Shown here: in pieces, positions 1-7,861 of the stretch
Layout: each line of letters begins with the position of its first letter
Position numbering within the stretch: position 1 is the stretch's first letter
Origin: Chloroflexi bacterium 13_1_40CM_65_17
GTDB lineage: Bacteria; Chloroflexota; Dormibacteria; Dormibacterales; Dormibacteraceae
Assembly: GCA_001917815.1 (NCBI GenBank)
Contig: MNES01000058.1
Location: 1 to 64,000, forward strand
DNA length: 64,000 nucleotides
Reading direction: 5' to 3'
Notes under the pieces: model-generated
What the model saw: the letters and a program-made list of their open reading frames with translations, nothing else
Told to the model about the DNA's origin: nothing
Databases searched by the model: none
Position numbers and translations under genes: made by a program

Positions 1-507
1 GCGGTCCTGGCATCTGGTTTCGGTCGCCTGCTGGCGCTGCGTCTCGCGGGCGCTTTGCTGGCGTGGGCGCTGTTGGCGTTAGAGTCGCCCTGGCCGGTCC
101 TCGGTGTCGGCGCCGCGGTTGCCCTGATCGATGGGGCCGGCGCGCATGCAATTCCAGGCTTACCCGACGCCGGCCAGCTGCTCATTGCTGTCCATGTCGC
201 GGCGATTGGACTCTGGGTCGGTGGCGTAGCCGCGTATCTCGCCGCTCCCGATAAGCGCTTTGGGCGATATGCAGCGATTTTGTTGGGGGTCGCCGTAGCG
301 AGCGGGATTCTCCTCGCATTGGCGCACATCGGTGCGCTGAATGCGTTGATGACCACAGCCTATGGGCAGGCGCTGATGGTCAAGATCGTCGTCATTGGGG
401 CCGCGGTGGCGGTGGTCGTACTTCGCCGGCGTCGCATCGAATTCGGATTGTTGCTGGCAGTATTTGCGGCGGCCGCAGTGCTCGCTGCCTTACCCCCGCC
501 GCGTTAG
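1..507 (+). CDS. CopD-like copper-resistance membrane protein (5' end outside window)
   Basis: The reading frame is open from the first base of the window, so only the last 168 residues are seen. They form about four to five hydrophobic membrane segments. The stretch 'VHVAAIGLWVGGV' followed by 'AYGQALMVKIVVIGA' and a short basic 'RRRRIE' loop resembles the CopD domain of copper-import and copper-resistance proteins, where a His-x(6)-Trp-x-Gly helix is conserved. CopD is often fused behind CopC, so the missing part could carry a CopC domain. Copper handling would fit the cytochrome oxidase and cupredoxin genes downstream. The family call rests on this pattern only; another multi-pass membrane family is possible. 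Confidence 0.6.
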   Translation, partial: AVLASGFGRLLALRLAGALLAWALLALESPWPVLGVGAAVALIDGAGAHAIPGLPDAGQLLIAVHVAAIGLWVGGVAAYLAAPDKRFGRYAAILLGVAVASGILLALAHIGALNALMTTAYGQALMVKIVVIGAAVAVVVLRRRRIEFGLLLAVFAAAAVLAALPPPR

Positions 508-580
508 ACCGTGTGATGGCTACGCAAACGAGGAGTACATTGGGGCGCCCGGCTGGCCGACGAAACAGAGGAGGTTGCAA

Positions 581-1000
581 ATGAACCCGGAGGACTTTCC
601 CGCGCCGAAGGAAGGCTTCGTCATTACGTACTTTCTCGTGGTCTCCGATCAGGAGCGCTCCCGCGAGTTCTATCGGTCGCTGTTCGACGGGCAGGTTCTC
701 CTCGAGCGCGACCCGGTCATCATGAAGGTTGCCAACACCTGGCTGATCCTCAATGTGGGTGGCGGTCCTACGGACGACAAGCCCACCGTTACTCTCGCTA
801 CACCGCAGGATCGCAACCGTACAAGCGCATTCCTAAACATTCGCGTCGCTGACATCAACAAGACATACGAAGAGTGGACGGCGAAGGGCGCAGAGTTCCT
901 CACTGAGCCAAAGGACCATGGACGCGAGATCCGCGCGTATGTCCGGGACCCGGACGGCCACTTGATCGAGGTCGGCCAAGCCACTGGCATACTCACCTGA
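581..1000 (+). CDS. VOC (glyoxalase/bleomycin-resistance) family protein
   Basis: This 139-residue protein has the size of a single VOC domain made of two beta-alpha-beta-beta-beta units. The N-terminal half carries 'ITYFLVVSDQERSREFYRSL' (strand, then helix with the usual FY pair). The C-terminal half ends with 'VRDPDGHLIEVGQ', the usual DPDGxxIE motif whose Glu is a metal ligand in many members. The ATG at 581 is preceded by a strong AGAGGAGG ribosome binding site at 567-574, which rules out the longer upstream frame. VOC proteins include dioxygenases, glyoxalase I and drug-binding proteins; the substrate cannot be told here. It stands alone between the CopD-like gene and the tRNA block. 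Confidence 0.8.
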   Translation: MNPEDFPAPKEGFVITYFLVVSDQERSREFYRSLFDGQVLLERDPVIMKVANTWLILNVGGGPTDDKPTVTLATPQDRNRTSAFLNIRVADINKTYEEWTAKGAEFLTEPKDHGREIRAYVRDPDGHLIEVGQATGILT

Positions 1001-1045
1001 TCCCCGGTCGCGCCCGGAGATGTCCTCGATATTCGGAAGAGCCAG

Positions 1046-1119
1046 TGGAGCGGGCGATGGGAATCGAACCCACGTAACCAGCTTGGAAGGCTGGCGCACT
1101 ACCATTGTGCTACGCCCGC
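1046..1119 (-). tRNA. tRNA-Gly (anticodon TCC)
   Basis: Read on the minus strand, the acceptor stem GCGGGCG/CGCCCGC closes a cloverleaf whose anticodon stem CCAGC/GCTGG holds the loop CTTCCAA, giving anticodon TCC. The 3' CCA is encoded at 1048-1046. It is the last of three minus-strand tRNA genes in a row. Confidence 0.93.
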
Positions 1120-1133
1120 TTTGGCGCTTCGCC

Positions 1134-1210
1134 TGGTGGCCCGTAGGGGCTTCGAACCCCTGATCTCCGGCTTGAAAGGCCGGCGTCCTAGTCCACTAGA
1201 CGAACGGGCC
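1134..1210 (-). tRNA. tRNA-Glu (anticodon TTC)
   Basis: On the minus strand the acceptor stem GGCCCGT/ACGGGCC encloses an anticodon arm CCGGC-CTTTCAA-GCCGG, anticodon TTC. A TTCGAA T-loop core and an encoded CCA at 1136-1134 are present. It lies 14 bp upstream of the tRNA-Gly gene in transcription order. Confidence 0.93.
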
Positions 1211-1272
1211 AGGCGCCACCGATTGTGCCGGAAACACCGACGGCGGTACCGGCGGACCACCCCGCAAGTTGT

Positions 1273-1348
1273 TGGTGGGCGGCGAGGGTTTCGAACCCCC
1301 GACCTCCAGCATGTCAAGCTGGCGCTCTCCCAGCTGAGCTAGCCGCCC
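1273..1348 (-). tRNA. tRNA-Val (anticodon GAC)
   Basis: On the minus strand the acceptor stem GGGCGGC/GCCGCCC pairs, the D-arm reads TAGCTCAGCTGGGAGAGC, and the anticodon arm CCAGC-TTGACAT-GCTGG gives anticodon GAC. CCA is encoded at 1275-1273. It is the first gene of the tRNA cluster and lies just upstream of the divergent molybdenum hydroxylase gene. Confidence 0.93.
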
Positions 1349-1389
1349 GCGGCGGAATGCGCACGGAGTGGACGCTTATTCTAGGCTCC

Positions 1390-3639
1390 GTGACCCAATA
1401 CATCGGCCGGGCCGTGCCTCGCTTCGAGGACGAGCGGCTCATCACAGGCAAGGGTCGCTACGCCGGTGACATCAAGCTCGACGGGATCCTTTACCTTGCG
1501 CTCAGCCGCTCGCCGGTGCCGCACGCACGAATCGCGCGAATCGACACCGAGGCAGCGCGTGCGATGCCAGGCGTCGTCGCGGTTTGGACCGCGGCCGACC
1601 TGCCCGAGGTGACGCCTGGGCTGAGTGATTTCGTGCCGGCGGGCATCGAGCAGCGAGGCCGGCCGATACTCAATCGCGACGAGGTCAACTACGTGGGCGA
1701 GGCCTATGCTGCGGTGGTCGCTGAGACGGAGTATCAAGCGCGAGACGCAGCCGATGCGATAACCGCGAATCTTGATGTGCTGCCCGGCGTTGGTGACGTG
1801 ACGACCGCCATCGCCGATAACGCGCCCACGGTTCATGAGGGGATGACGAGCAACGTTGCTCTCTCCGCCTCATACGCATACGGGGACATCCCGAGCGCAT
1901 TCGCCGCCGATTCGGTGACTGCACGCATCCGCCTCACCACTGCGCGCGTCAGTGGCGCGGCCATCGAGCCGCGTGCTGTTACGGCAGAGCCAGGTGACGG
2001 TGGCATCAAGCTGTGGACGGGTACGCAGGCCGTCTTCACGGTCCGCAACGCGGTCGCTTCGATCCTCGACCTCGCGCAGGACCAGGTACGCGTAATTGCT
2101 GAAGACGTCGGTGGCGGCTTTGGCGCCAAGGGCAATGTTTTCGCAGAAGAGGTGCTGACGGCCCTGGCCGCATGGCGGTTGAAGCGGCCGGTGCGCTGGG
2201 TCGCCTCGCGAAGCGAGGACAGCGCGACCACCGCCCAGGGTCATGGGTCTGTCCTCGAGCTGGAGGTATCCGCGGCGCCCGACGGCAAATTGCGAGGACT
2301 GCGCGGCCGCCTCCTGCACGACATCGGCGCCTACTCGGGCTCGGGTGCCGGGCAGCCCAACAACATCCTGCCCCACCTGATCTCCGCCTACGTCATACCG
2401 GCCATGGACATCGAGTCAGACCTCGTCTATACCAACGCGGTTCCCACCGGCTTCATCCGCGGTGGCGGACGTCCGCTGGGAAACTTCGGGATCGAGCGCG
2501 TGATGGATCGCCTCGCGCGTGCGCTCGGGCTCGATCCCGCGACCCTGCGGCGGCGCAACCTCATCCAGCCGGATCAGATCCCTTACACGACCGGATTTCC
2601 GATGGGCCGCAGTGGATACGTCTACGACAGCGGCGATTACCCTCGCCTCCTCGAGCTCGCGCTCGAGAAATTGGGCCCCGAGAGCGCCGGATCACGTGAC
2701 CGCGACGGAATGCTGGTGGGCACCGGCATCGCCTGCTGCGTCGAGTCGACAAGCTGGGGTCGCGACGAGCCGGCGAAGCTGCGCGTGGAGAAAGACGGCA
2801 TCGCGCGGCTCTTCGTCGGGTCCTCGCCAACCGGCCAGGGCCATCAGACGATGGCGGCGCAGGTGGCGGCTGACCGGCTGGGCTGGCCGCTGGAGAAGAT
2901 CGAGGTCACCGCCGGCGACACCGAGCACGTCCCTTTGGCTCTCCTCACCGCGGGCAGCCGCAGCGCAGTCCAGGTGGGCAACGCGACATCGAAGGCGGCG
3001 CTCGCCATGCGCAAGCAGGTGCTGGAGCGCGCAGGTGAGGTGCTCGAGGCAGCCGCCGATGACCTGATGCTGGAGGATGGCGTGATCACGGTGCGCGGCG
3101 CTCCCGCGCGTCGCATTCCGGCCACCGAGGTGATCCCCGAAGCTGGCCTCGAAGTCCTCGAGAAGTTCGATCCCGCACGGCCGCTCACAATGGCCAGCGG
3201 CTGCCACGTCGCGCGCGTGGCGATAGATCCAGAGACAGGCCACGTCGACGTCTTGCGATATGTCATCGCCCATGACGTGGGCAAGGCGATCAACCCAGCG
3301 ATGCTCCACGGCCAGATCTACGGTGGCTATGCGCATGGGCTCGGCTATGCGCTGCACGAATCAGCGGTCTATGAAGCCGACGGATCCTTTCGCAGCGCGA
3401 GCTTCCTCGATTATTCGATCGTGACCAGCGGCGAGGTGTCGACCCCGGAGCTCGTCCATTTCGAAACTCCCACCGACTCCAACCCTGAGGGATTCAAGGG
3501 CGGCGGCGAGGGCGGCACGATCCCGGTGCCCGCGGCGATCGCCAACGCGGTCGAGGATGCGCTGACACACCGGCGGCCCGACGTGGTGATCGATCGCATC
3601 CCGATCACCCCCGACTACATTGTCGAACTGCTCCGCTAA
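1390..3639 (+). CDS. xanthine dehydrogenase/CoxL-family molybdopterin-binding large subunit
   Basis: A 749-residue protein of the molybdenum hydroxylase large-subunit family. The N-terminal part 'RFEDERLITGKGRYAGDI' to about residue 130 is the Ald_Xan_dh 'a/b hammerhead' domain. The rest binds molybdopterin cytosine dinucleotide: GGGFGAK, the loop FIRGGGRPLGNFGIE, QGHQT, and a C-terminal GGGEGG containing the expected catalytic Glu. The loop is neither the AYXCSFR of form I CO dehydrogenase nor exactly the AYRGAGR of form II-like enzymes, so the substrate is unknown. No FeS (small) or FAD (medium) subunit is encoded beside it, so partners must lie elsewhere. GTG 1390 is chosen because the family begins 'xYIGRxVxRxEDxRLxTGxG'; ATG 1357 is an in-frame alternative, and the longer frame would run through the tRNA genes. 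Confidence 0.85.
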   Translation: MTQYIGRAVPRFEDERLITGKGRYAGDIKLDGILYLALSRSPVPHARIARIDTEAARAMPGVVAVWTAADLPEVTPGLSDFVPAGIEQRGRPILNRDEVNYVGEAYAAVVAETEYQARDAADAITANLDVLPGVGDVTTAIADNAPTVHEGMTSNVALSASYAYGDIPSAFAADSVTARIRLTTARVSGAAIEPRAVTAEPGDGGIKLWTGTQAVFTVRNAVASILDLAQDQVRVIAEDVGGGFGAKGNVFAEEVLTALAAWRLKRPVRWVASRSEDSATTAQGHGSVLELEVSAAPDGKLRGLRGRLLHDIGAYSGSGAGQPNNILPHLISAYVIPAMDIESDLVYTNAVPTGFIRGGGRPLGNFGIERVMDRLARALGLDPATLRRRNLIQPDQIPYTTGFPMGRSGYVYDSGDYPRLLELALEKLGPESAGSRDRDGMLVGTGIACCVESTSWGRDEPAKLRVEKDGIARLFVGSSPTGQGHQTMAAQVAADRLGWPLEKIEVTAGDTEHVPLALLTAGSRSAVQVGNATSKAALAMRKQVLERAGEVLEAAADDLMLEDGVITVRGAPARRIPATEVIPEAGLEVLEKFDPARPLTMASGCHVARVAIDPETGHVDVLRYVIAHDVGKAINPAMLHGQIYGGYAHGLGYALHESAVYEADGSFRSASFLDYSIVTSGEVSTPELVHFETPTDSNPEGFKGGGEGGTIPVPAAIANAVEDALTHRRPDVVIDRIPITPDYIVELLR

Positions 3640-3642
3640 GGA

Positions 3643-4842
3643 GTGAGTCCACCAGTCGATTGGCGGCGCAACCTCGTTGCGCTCTGGTTCGCGGAGTTCA
3701 CAGCCATCTTCGGCTTCAGCTTCGCCTTTCCGTTCCTGTCGATCTTCATCTCGCAGGACCTCGGCGTCCACAACGCCCGCGACCTCGACCTGTGGACCGC
3801 CGCCGCGGGCAGCGTGTCCGGCCTGGCGATGGCGGTCGCCAGCCCGATCTGGGGCGTCCTCGGCGATCGTTTCGGGCGCAAGCCGATGCTCATCCGCTCG
3901 ATGGTCGGGGGCGCGATCACCGTGGGCGTGATCTTCTTCGTCCAGACTCCGCTGCAGCTCGTCATCCTTCGCTTCCTCCAGGGAGCGACGAGCGGCACCG
4001 TCGCCGCCGCCACTGCGCTGGTCGCCGCCGAAACACCGCGCAACAGGGTTGGCTGGGCGCTTGGGGTCGTGACGTCGGCCGTTGCGCTGGGCAGCGCCGT
4101 CGGGCCTGTGGTCGGAGGCCTCGCCGCGTCGGCTTTCGGACTGCGGCTGGTGTTTCTGGGCGGCGGGGTCCTGCTGATGATCGCGATGCTCCCGGTCCTC
4201 ATCGTGGTGCGCGAGAGCCCCCTTCGGCCCAGGGACCGCTCACGGCCGGGAGTCCTCGCGTTGATCAAGCAGAGGCCTGGCGCGGTGCGGGCCCTGGCGA
4301 TGCTGATCGGCGCGCAGGGCCTGGTCACAGTGGTGAACACGGCGACCCAGCAGCTGGTCGTGCTCAAGCTCATCGAGCTGGTCGGCAGGGCCGCATCCAC
4401 CGCGACGGGCCTTGCGTTCGGTGCCGCAGGCCTCTCGAGCAGCGCTTCCGCGATCGGCTACACCACCATCACGCGTCGCGTCGGTTACGTGCGCACGATC
4501 ACGCTGGCCGCCATCCTCCTCGCCGCCACGGTCGCCGCGCTGGTGGTGGCGCCGAGCGCGGCGGTGATCGTGATCGCGGTCGGGGTCGCGGGGCTCCTGT
4601 ACGGCGCCATCGTGCCCGCGACGGCGAGCATGATCGGACTCGAAACGCCGGTCGAGGCCCAGAGCACGGTCTTCGGCTTCAACGCGAGCGCGGTGGCGTT
4701 TGGATTCTTTCTCGGTCCGCTCGTCGGCGGCGGGATTGCGGCCACGAGTGGCGTCCCGAATGCCCTGGCCGTGACCGCTGGACTGGCGCTGGTGCTGGCG
4801 CTCCTACTGGCCTTGGGGACACGCGAACCACCCACGCGCTGA
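3643..4842 (+). CDS. MFS transporter, drug-exporter type
   Basis: A 399-residue protein with about twelve membrane helices. The loop after helix 2 carries the MFS motif A 'GVLGDRFGRKPM', and helix 5 has a motif C-like 'GVVTSAVALGSAVGPVVGG' typical of proton-coupled exporters. This is close to the MdtG/multidrug-efflux group, but the substrate cannot be read from the sequence. The GTG start lies 3 nt after the stop of the molybdenum hydroxylase gene. The AAGGAG at 3638-3643 overlaps the GTG and is too close to act as a normal ribosome binding site, so translation probably depends on coupling to the gene upstream. Confidence 0.85.
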   Translation: MSPPVDWRRNLVALWFAEFTAIFGFSFAFPFLSIFISQDLGVHNARDLDLWTAAAGSVSGLAMAVASPIWGVLGDRFGRKPMLIRSMVGGAITVGVIFFVQTPLQLVILRFLQGATSGTVAAATALVAAETPRNRVGWALGVVTSAVALGSAVGPVVGGLAASAFGLRLVFLGGGVLLMIAMLPVLIVVRESPLRPRDRSRPGVLALIKQRPGAVRALAMLIGAQGLVTVVNTATQQLVVLKLIELVGRAASTATGLAFGAAGLSSSASAIGYTTITRRVGYVRTITLAAILLAATVAALVVAPSAAVIVIAVGVAGLLYGAIVPATASMIGLETPVEAQSTVFGFNASAVAFGFFLGPLVGGGIAATSGVPNALAVTAGLALVLALLLALGTREPPTR

Positions 4843-4867
4843 ACCAAGTTCAGCTCTGTGGATCGTC

Positions 4868-4879
4868 TAAGGTCGAATA
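4868..4879 (+). promoter_or_regulatory. leaderless-type -10 element of the cyclophilin gene
   Basis: TAAGGT at 4868-4873 fits TAnnnT. It is followed by 6 nt and the GTG start at 4880, which would place the mRNA 5' end at or next to the start codon. No Shine-Dalgarno sequence precedes the GTG. Confidence 0.5.
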
Positions 4880-5482
4880 GTGGTTCGGGTCCTCGCGGTT
4901 TCGAGCGTGATGATCGTGGTTTGCGCATGCGCCGAGCTGGCGCCGGCGCCCTCGACACCTTCGGCTACCTCCGGCTGCGACAATGGGATCGTCACCTGTA
5001 TGGAACAACGAACGACGCCCCCGCCGACCATCATCGACTCGGCGAAGAAATACACGGCGATCGTCCATACATCTCGAGGCGACTTCACGATTTCTTTTGT
5101 TGATCCCGACGTCGCTCCGCAGACGGTCAACAACTTCGTTTATCTCTCTCAGAATCACTTCTACGACGGCCTCACCTTTCACCGGGTCGTGCCCGGCTTC
5201 GTCGTCCAGGGCGGCGACCCGCTGGGCAACGGGACTGGTGGCCCCGCCTACAAGCTTCCCAACGAGACCAACTCGTCCAAGTGGCCCCGCGGCACGGTGG
5301 GCATGGCCTCGAGCTCGGCCGGCGTGAGCGGCTCGCAGTTCTTCATCACGACGGGCGACGCGCCGTTTCTCGCTACGAGCGGCGTGTACAACCATTTCGG
5401 CCAGGTGACCGCGGGGATGGATGTCATCGATTCGATCCAGGTCGGCGACCGGATGACCTCGATCGACATCAAATCCACGTGA
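4880..5482 (+). CDS. cyclophilin-type peptidyl-prolyl cis-trans isomerase, exported
   Basis: A 200-residue protein with an N-terminal hydrophobic signal segment ending in 'VVCACAE'. Cys17 could be a lipobox cysteine, although Cys at position -2 is unusual. The mature part from about residue 58 is a cyclophilin domain: 'TFHRVVPGFVVQGGDP' (with the catalytic Arg), 'SGSQFFIT' and 'NHFGQV'. It should catalyse proline isomerisation in secreted proteins outside the cytoplasmic membrane. The stop overlaps the start of the next gene (GTGA), an FKBP-type isomerase, so the two form a folding-factor operon. Confidence 0.9.
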   Translation: MVRVLAVSSVMIVVCACAELAPAPSTPSATSGCDNGIVTCMEQRTTPPPTIIDSAKKYTAIVHTSRGDFTISFVDPDVAPQTVNNFVYLSQNHFYDGLTFHRVVPGFVVQGGDPLGNGTGGPAYKLPNETNSSKWPRGTVGMASSSAGVSGSQFFITTGDAPFLATSGVYNHFGQVTAGMDVIDSIQVGDRMTSIDIKST

Positions 5483-6132
5483 GCAAAGCGCCACTTGCGG
5501 CGCTGACGCTCGCCGGCGTTTTCGCGCTGGCCGCGTGCGGCTACGCGGACCCGTATGCGGCCTCGGGGCCGGTGGCGAACGAAAGCCCAGGCACGCACGT
5601 GAGCCCCTCACCGGGGACGGACGACTTCAACGCCGGCAGCGGCCTGCCGGTGGTGACATATCCAGACGGCCTGCAAATGATCGACCTCAAGGTGGGCACG
5701 GGAGACACTGCGAGGCTGGGCATGATCGCGACCGTGCAGTACACGGGCTGGCTGACCGATGGAACTCGGTTCGACACCAGCCGGCAGAGCGGCCGCGACG
5801 CGATCCACATCCTCATCAGCGAGGACCAGGGACTCTGCGCTAACGCGCCCGCCGATGGCAGCTACGCCTGTGTAATCCCCGGTTGGACCGAAGGCATTCA
5901 GGGCATGAAGGTCGGGGGCAAGCGCAAGCTCATCATCCCTGGGCCACTCGCTTACGGCTCGGCCGGAAAGCAGGACCCGCAGTCGGGCGCATACATCATC
6001 CCACCCAACGCCACGCTCATTTTCCAGGTCGAGCTCATCAGCATCAAGGCTGGACCGACCCCAGCGCCGTCACCGACGCCCACACCCTCGCCCAGCCCAT
6101 CGCCGAGCCCGAGCCCTACTAAGTCGCCATAG
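5479..6132 (+). CDS. FKBP-type peptidyl-prolyl isomerase lipoprotein
   Basis: A 217-residue protein starting at the GTG that overlaps the cyclophilin stop codon. Residues 1-20 form a lipoprotein signal with lipobox LAAC. The FKBP domain covers about residues 70-190, with 'VQYTGWLTDGTRFDTS', 'VIPGWTEGIQGMKVGGKRKLIIPG' and 'LAYG'. Two Cys residues sit in an unusual insertion between the strands ('GLCANAPADGSYACV') and could form a disulfide outside the cell. The C-terminus is a Pro/Ser/Thr-rich tail of about 25 residues, probably a cell-envelope spacer. The longer frame upstream is a shadow of the cyclophilin gene. Confidence 0.9.
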   Translation: MSKAPLAALTLAGVFALAACGYADPYAASGPVANESPGTHVSPSPGTDDFNAGSGLPVVTYPDGLQMIDLKVGTGDTARLGMIATVQYTGWLTDGTRFDTSRQSGRDAIHILISEDQGLCANAPADGSYACVIPGWTEGIQGMKVGGKRKLIIPGPLAYGSAGKQDPQSGAYIIPPNATLIFQVELISIKAGPTPAPSPTPTPSPSPSPSPSPTKSP

Positions 6133-6145
6133 CATCGTCGCATTG

Positions 6146-6168
6146 GCGGCCGGGTTTACCCCGGCCGC
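6146..6168. terminator. strong GC hairpin after the FKBP gene
   Basis: GCGGCCGGG and CCCGGCCGC form a 9-bp perfect stem around a 5-nt loop, 13 bp after the FKBP stop. There is no T-run, so this could be an intrinsic terminator of the short-tail type or an RNA stabiliser. Confidence 0.4.
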
Positions 6169-6267
6169 GGCCAGCGCCGCATAACCACACCATGCGTTGC
6201 CTGGAGGAGCAACTAAACAATCTCAACCTCATCGGAAGGTGAGCAGCCGCGCGCGAAGCGCCCGGCG

Positions 6268-6298
6268 ATGAGAGGAAACCGCTCGGGTTTCCTCTCAT
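6268..6298. terminator. bidirectional terminator-like hairpin between convergent operons
   Basis: A 13-bp perfect inverted repeat (ATGAGAGGAAACC, GGTTTCCTCTCAT) with a 5-nt loop lies between the FKBP gene on the plus strand and the cupredoxin gene on the minus strand. Its position 3 bp from the minus-strand stop codon fits a shared terminator. Confidence 0.6.
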
Positions 6299-6301
6299 AA
6301 G

Positions 6302-6670
6302 TTAAGTCGCCGTAAGCGTCCCCTTCATGCCAAGGGCCTCGTGCCCTTGCTGGTCGCAGAAGATCGTGTAGGTGCCTGCGGCGAGGCTGTCCACCGTGAA
6401 GACGATGCTGTCGCCCGCCGAGACGAGCTCGCTTGCCTTGACTCGATTGCCGGAACCGTCACGAATCACGAGGTCATGCGATACGGTGCCCCCGTTGACC
6501 AGGTAGAAAACGACCTTTCCCGAGGGCGTCGAGATAGTCGATGGGTCGAACTTGTAGTCGGACATGGAGACCTTGATGGATCCGGCCGGCTGCGCCACCC
6601 CCCCACCGCCGCACGCGGCCAGCAGCGCGAACGCAAACGCCGCCATCAGAGCCACCGCAAGGGTCCTCAT
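6302..6670 (-). CDS. cupredoxin (plastocyanin-like) lipoprotein in the cta cluster
   Basis: A 122-residue protein with a lipoprotein signal (lipobox LAAC, Cys about residue 21) followed by one cupredoxin domain. The type 1 copper ligands are visible: His in 'VSHDLVIRD', and Cys, His and Met in 'FCDQQGHEALGM'. It should be a membrane-anchored electron carrier or copper donor on the outer face of the membrane. The start ATG overlaps the ctaE stop by 4 nt, so it is co-translated with oxidase subunit III. It may deliver electrons to, or copper for, the CuA centre of CtaC. The longer frame reading back into ctaE is not real. Confidence 0.85.
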   Translation of the reverse strand: MRTLAVALMAAFAFALLAACGGGGVAQPAGSIKVSMSDYKFDPSTISTPSGKVVFYLVNGGTVSHDLVIRDGSGNRVKASELVSAGDSIVFTVDSLAAGTYTIFCDQQGHEALGMKGTLTAT

Positions 6671-7296
6671 CTGAACGCAGTGACCCCGAGGTAGAGGATG
6701 CCGAAGAGGAAGATCCACACCACGTCGACGAAGTGCCAGTAAAGCGTCACCGCAGCGACTCCGACGTGATGCTGTGACGAGAACTGGCCGCGTGATGCTC
6801 GATAAAGGATGATCAGGATCAGGATCAATCCCCCGAGCACGTGCAGCCCGTGGAAGCCGGTCATGGTGAAGAAGGCGCTGGCGAAGGTGTTCGCCGTGAG
6901 GGTCAAGCCGCGGCCGAAGGCCTGGATGAACTCGTAGAGCTGGCCGGCCTCGAATCCGAAGCCCAGGACGATGGTCGTGATCCAGAGGATGAAGAATCGC
7001 CGCCGGTTGTCGTGGGCGATGGCGTCTGATGCGAAATGGCAGGTGACACCGCTGGAGAGCAGGACGATCGTGTTGACGAAGGGGATCGGCCACCAGTTGA
7101 CGTAGAACTCCGGGGTGCTCGACGGGGGCGGAGGCGGCCACACCAGGTGCGAGCCGTATAGATAGAAGTAGCTTGCGAACAGGCTCCCGAAGAACATCAC
7201 CTCGGAAGCCAGGAATATGTACATCCCCATCATCCCGGGCTTGATCGCTGGGTACTGAGGTCCGGCCGCGTGGCGCTGCAAGGTCGCTACGGCCAT
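6667..7296 (-). CDS. ctaE: cytochrome c oxidase subunit III
   Basis: A 209-residue protein with five predicted membrane helices, the size of the short actinobacterial-type subunit III. Diagnostic stretches are 'GMYIFLASEVMFFGSLFASYFYLY' near the N-terminus, 'GFHGLHVLGGLILI' and the C-terminal 'LYWHFVDVVWIFLFGILYL'. It binds the catalytic core and helps proton uptake and stability of the aa3 oxidase in the cytoplasmic membrane. It overlaps the genes on both sides by 1-4 nt. Together with the zinc-ribbon protein and the cupredoxin it forms an operon that diverges from ctaC-ctaD. Confidence 0.95.
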   Translation of the reverse strand: MAVATLQRHAAGPQYPAIKPGMMGMYIFLASEVMFFGSLFASYFYLYGSHLVWPPPPPSSTPEFYVNWWPIPFVNTIVLLSSGVTCHFASDAIAHDNRRRFFILWITTIVLGFGFEAGQLYEFIQAFGRGLTLTANTFASAFFTMTGFHGLHVLGGLILILIILYRASRGQFSSQHHVGVAAVTLYWHFVDVVWIFLFGILYLGVTAFR

Positions 7297-7784
7297 CAGT
7301 GATGCGCCTCGCCGCTCGTCGTCGACTCGGCCGGGTACATCTTCACGTCCTCGACCAGCACCCAGCCGATCACGCCAATGAGGAAGATCAGCCCGCCGAT
7401 GATCGCGAGAGTGATGCGGACCTCAGGTGAGAAAGGGATCGCGGCCAGGCCGAGAAAGAGGGCGCCTGCGCAGATGACGAACGGCCACCTGCTGGGCGGC
7501 GGCATGTGGATCCCCAGCTCTCGGGCCTTGGCGTCGAAGTCGACCACGAGCTCGACATGCTGCGGAATCTCCATGTCGTAACGCGAGGCCGCGGCGCGCG
7601 CCGGGTCGGCCGCACGCCACGCCTGGAATGCCGCCGATGCGGCATAGCTCGACGGCCACAGCTTGTAGCCGCAGTTGCGGCACAGGTCGAGAAACCTCGG
7701 CGTCAGAAGCCCGCAGCGCGGGCAGGCGACGGCGAGGGAAGGGTTGGAGATGTCCACATATCGAGGCTGCCTGGATGCCGCCAC
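7296..7784 (-). CDS. zinc-ribbon membrane protein, probable cytochrome oxidase subunit IV-like (CtaF-like)
   Basis: A 162-residue protein with a four-cysteine zinc ribbon at residues 20-40 ('CPRCGLL' and 'CRNCGYKL'), a soluble linker, and two membrane helices near the C-terminus (about 100-120 and 128-148). The two-helix tail and the position before ctaE match the small CtaF/subunit IV proteins of actinobacterial-type oxidases. The cytoplasmic zinc ribbon is not part of the usual short subunit IV and looks like a fused N-terminal module. It could bind heme or copper assembly factors, but this is inference. Its start lies 77 bp from ctaC on the other strand. Confidence 0.6.
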   Translation of the reverse strand: MAASRQPRYVDISNPSLAVACPRCGLLTPRFLDLCRNCGYKLWPSSYAASAAFQAWRAADPARAAASRYDMEIPQHVELVVDFDAKARELGIHMPPPSRWPFVICAGALFLGLAAIPFSPEVRITLAIIGGLIFLIGVIGWVLVEDVKMYPAESTTSGEAHH

Positions 7785-7848
7785 GTTCGATTTCGGATTC
7801 TATCAGTGGGAGGGTTGCCGCCCGGGGAGCCCGATCTCACGGCGCCGA

Positions 7849-7861
7849 TATACTGGGCGCC
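7849..7861 (+). promoter_or_regulatory. leaderless-type promoter of ctaC
   Basis: TATACT at 7849-7854, a near-consensus -10 box, ends 7 nt before the ctaC GTG at 7862. No ribosome binding site is present, and no clear -35 is seen. Confidence 0.6.

Noticed and set aside
1225-1389. Longer N-terminus of the molybdenum hydroxylase subunit from ATG 1225
   Set aside because: It would translate through the tRNA-Val gene and adds residues with no family match.
6192-6242. A 16-residue frame (MRCLEEQLNNLNLIGR) between the FKBP gene and the terminator
   Set aside because: It has a GGAGGAGC stretch inside the frame rather than before the start, no promoter and no target gene downstream on the plus strand.
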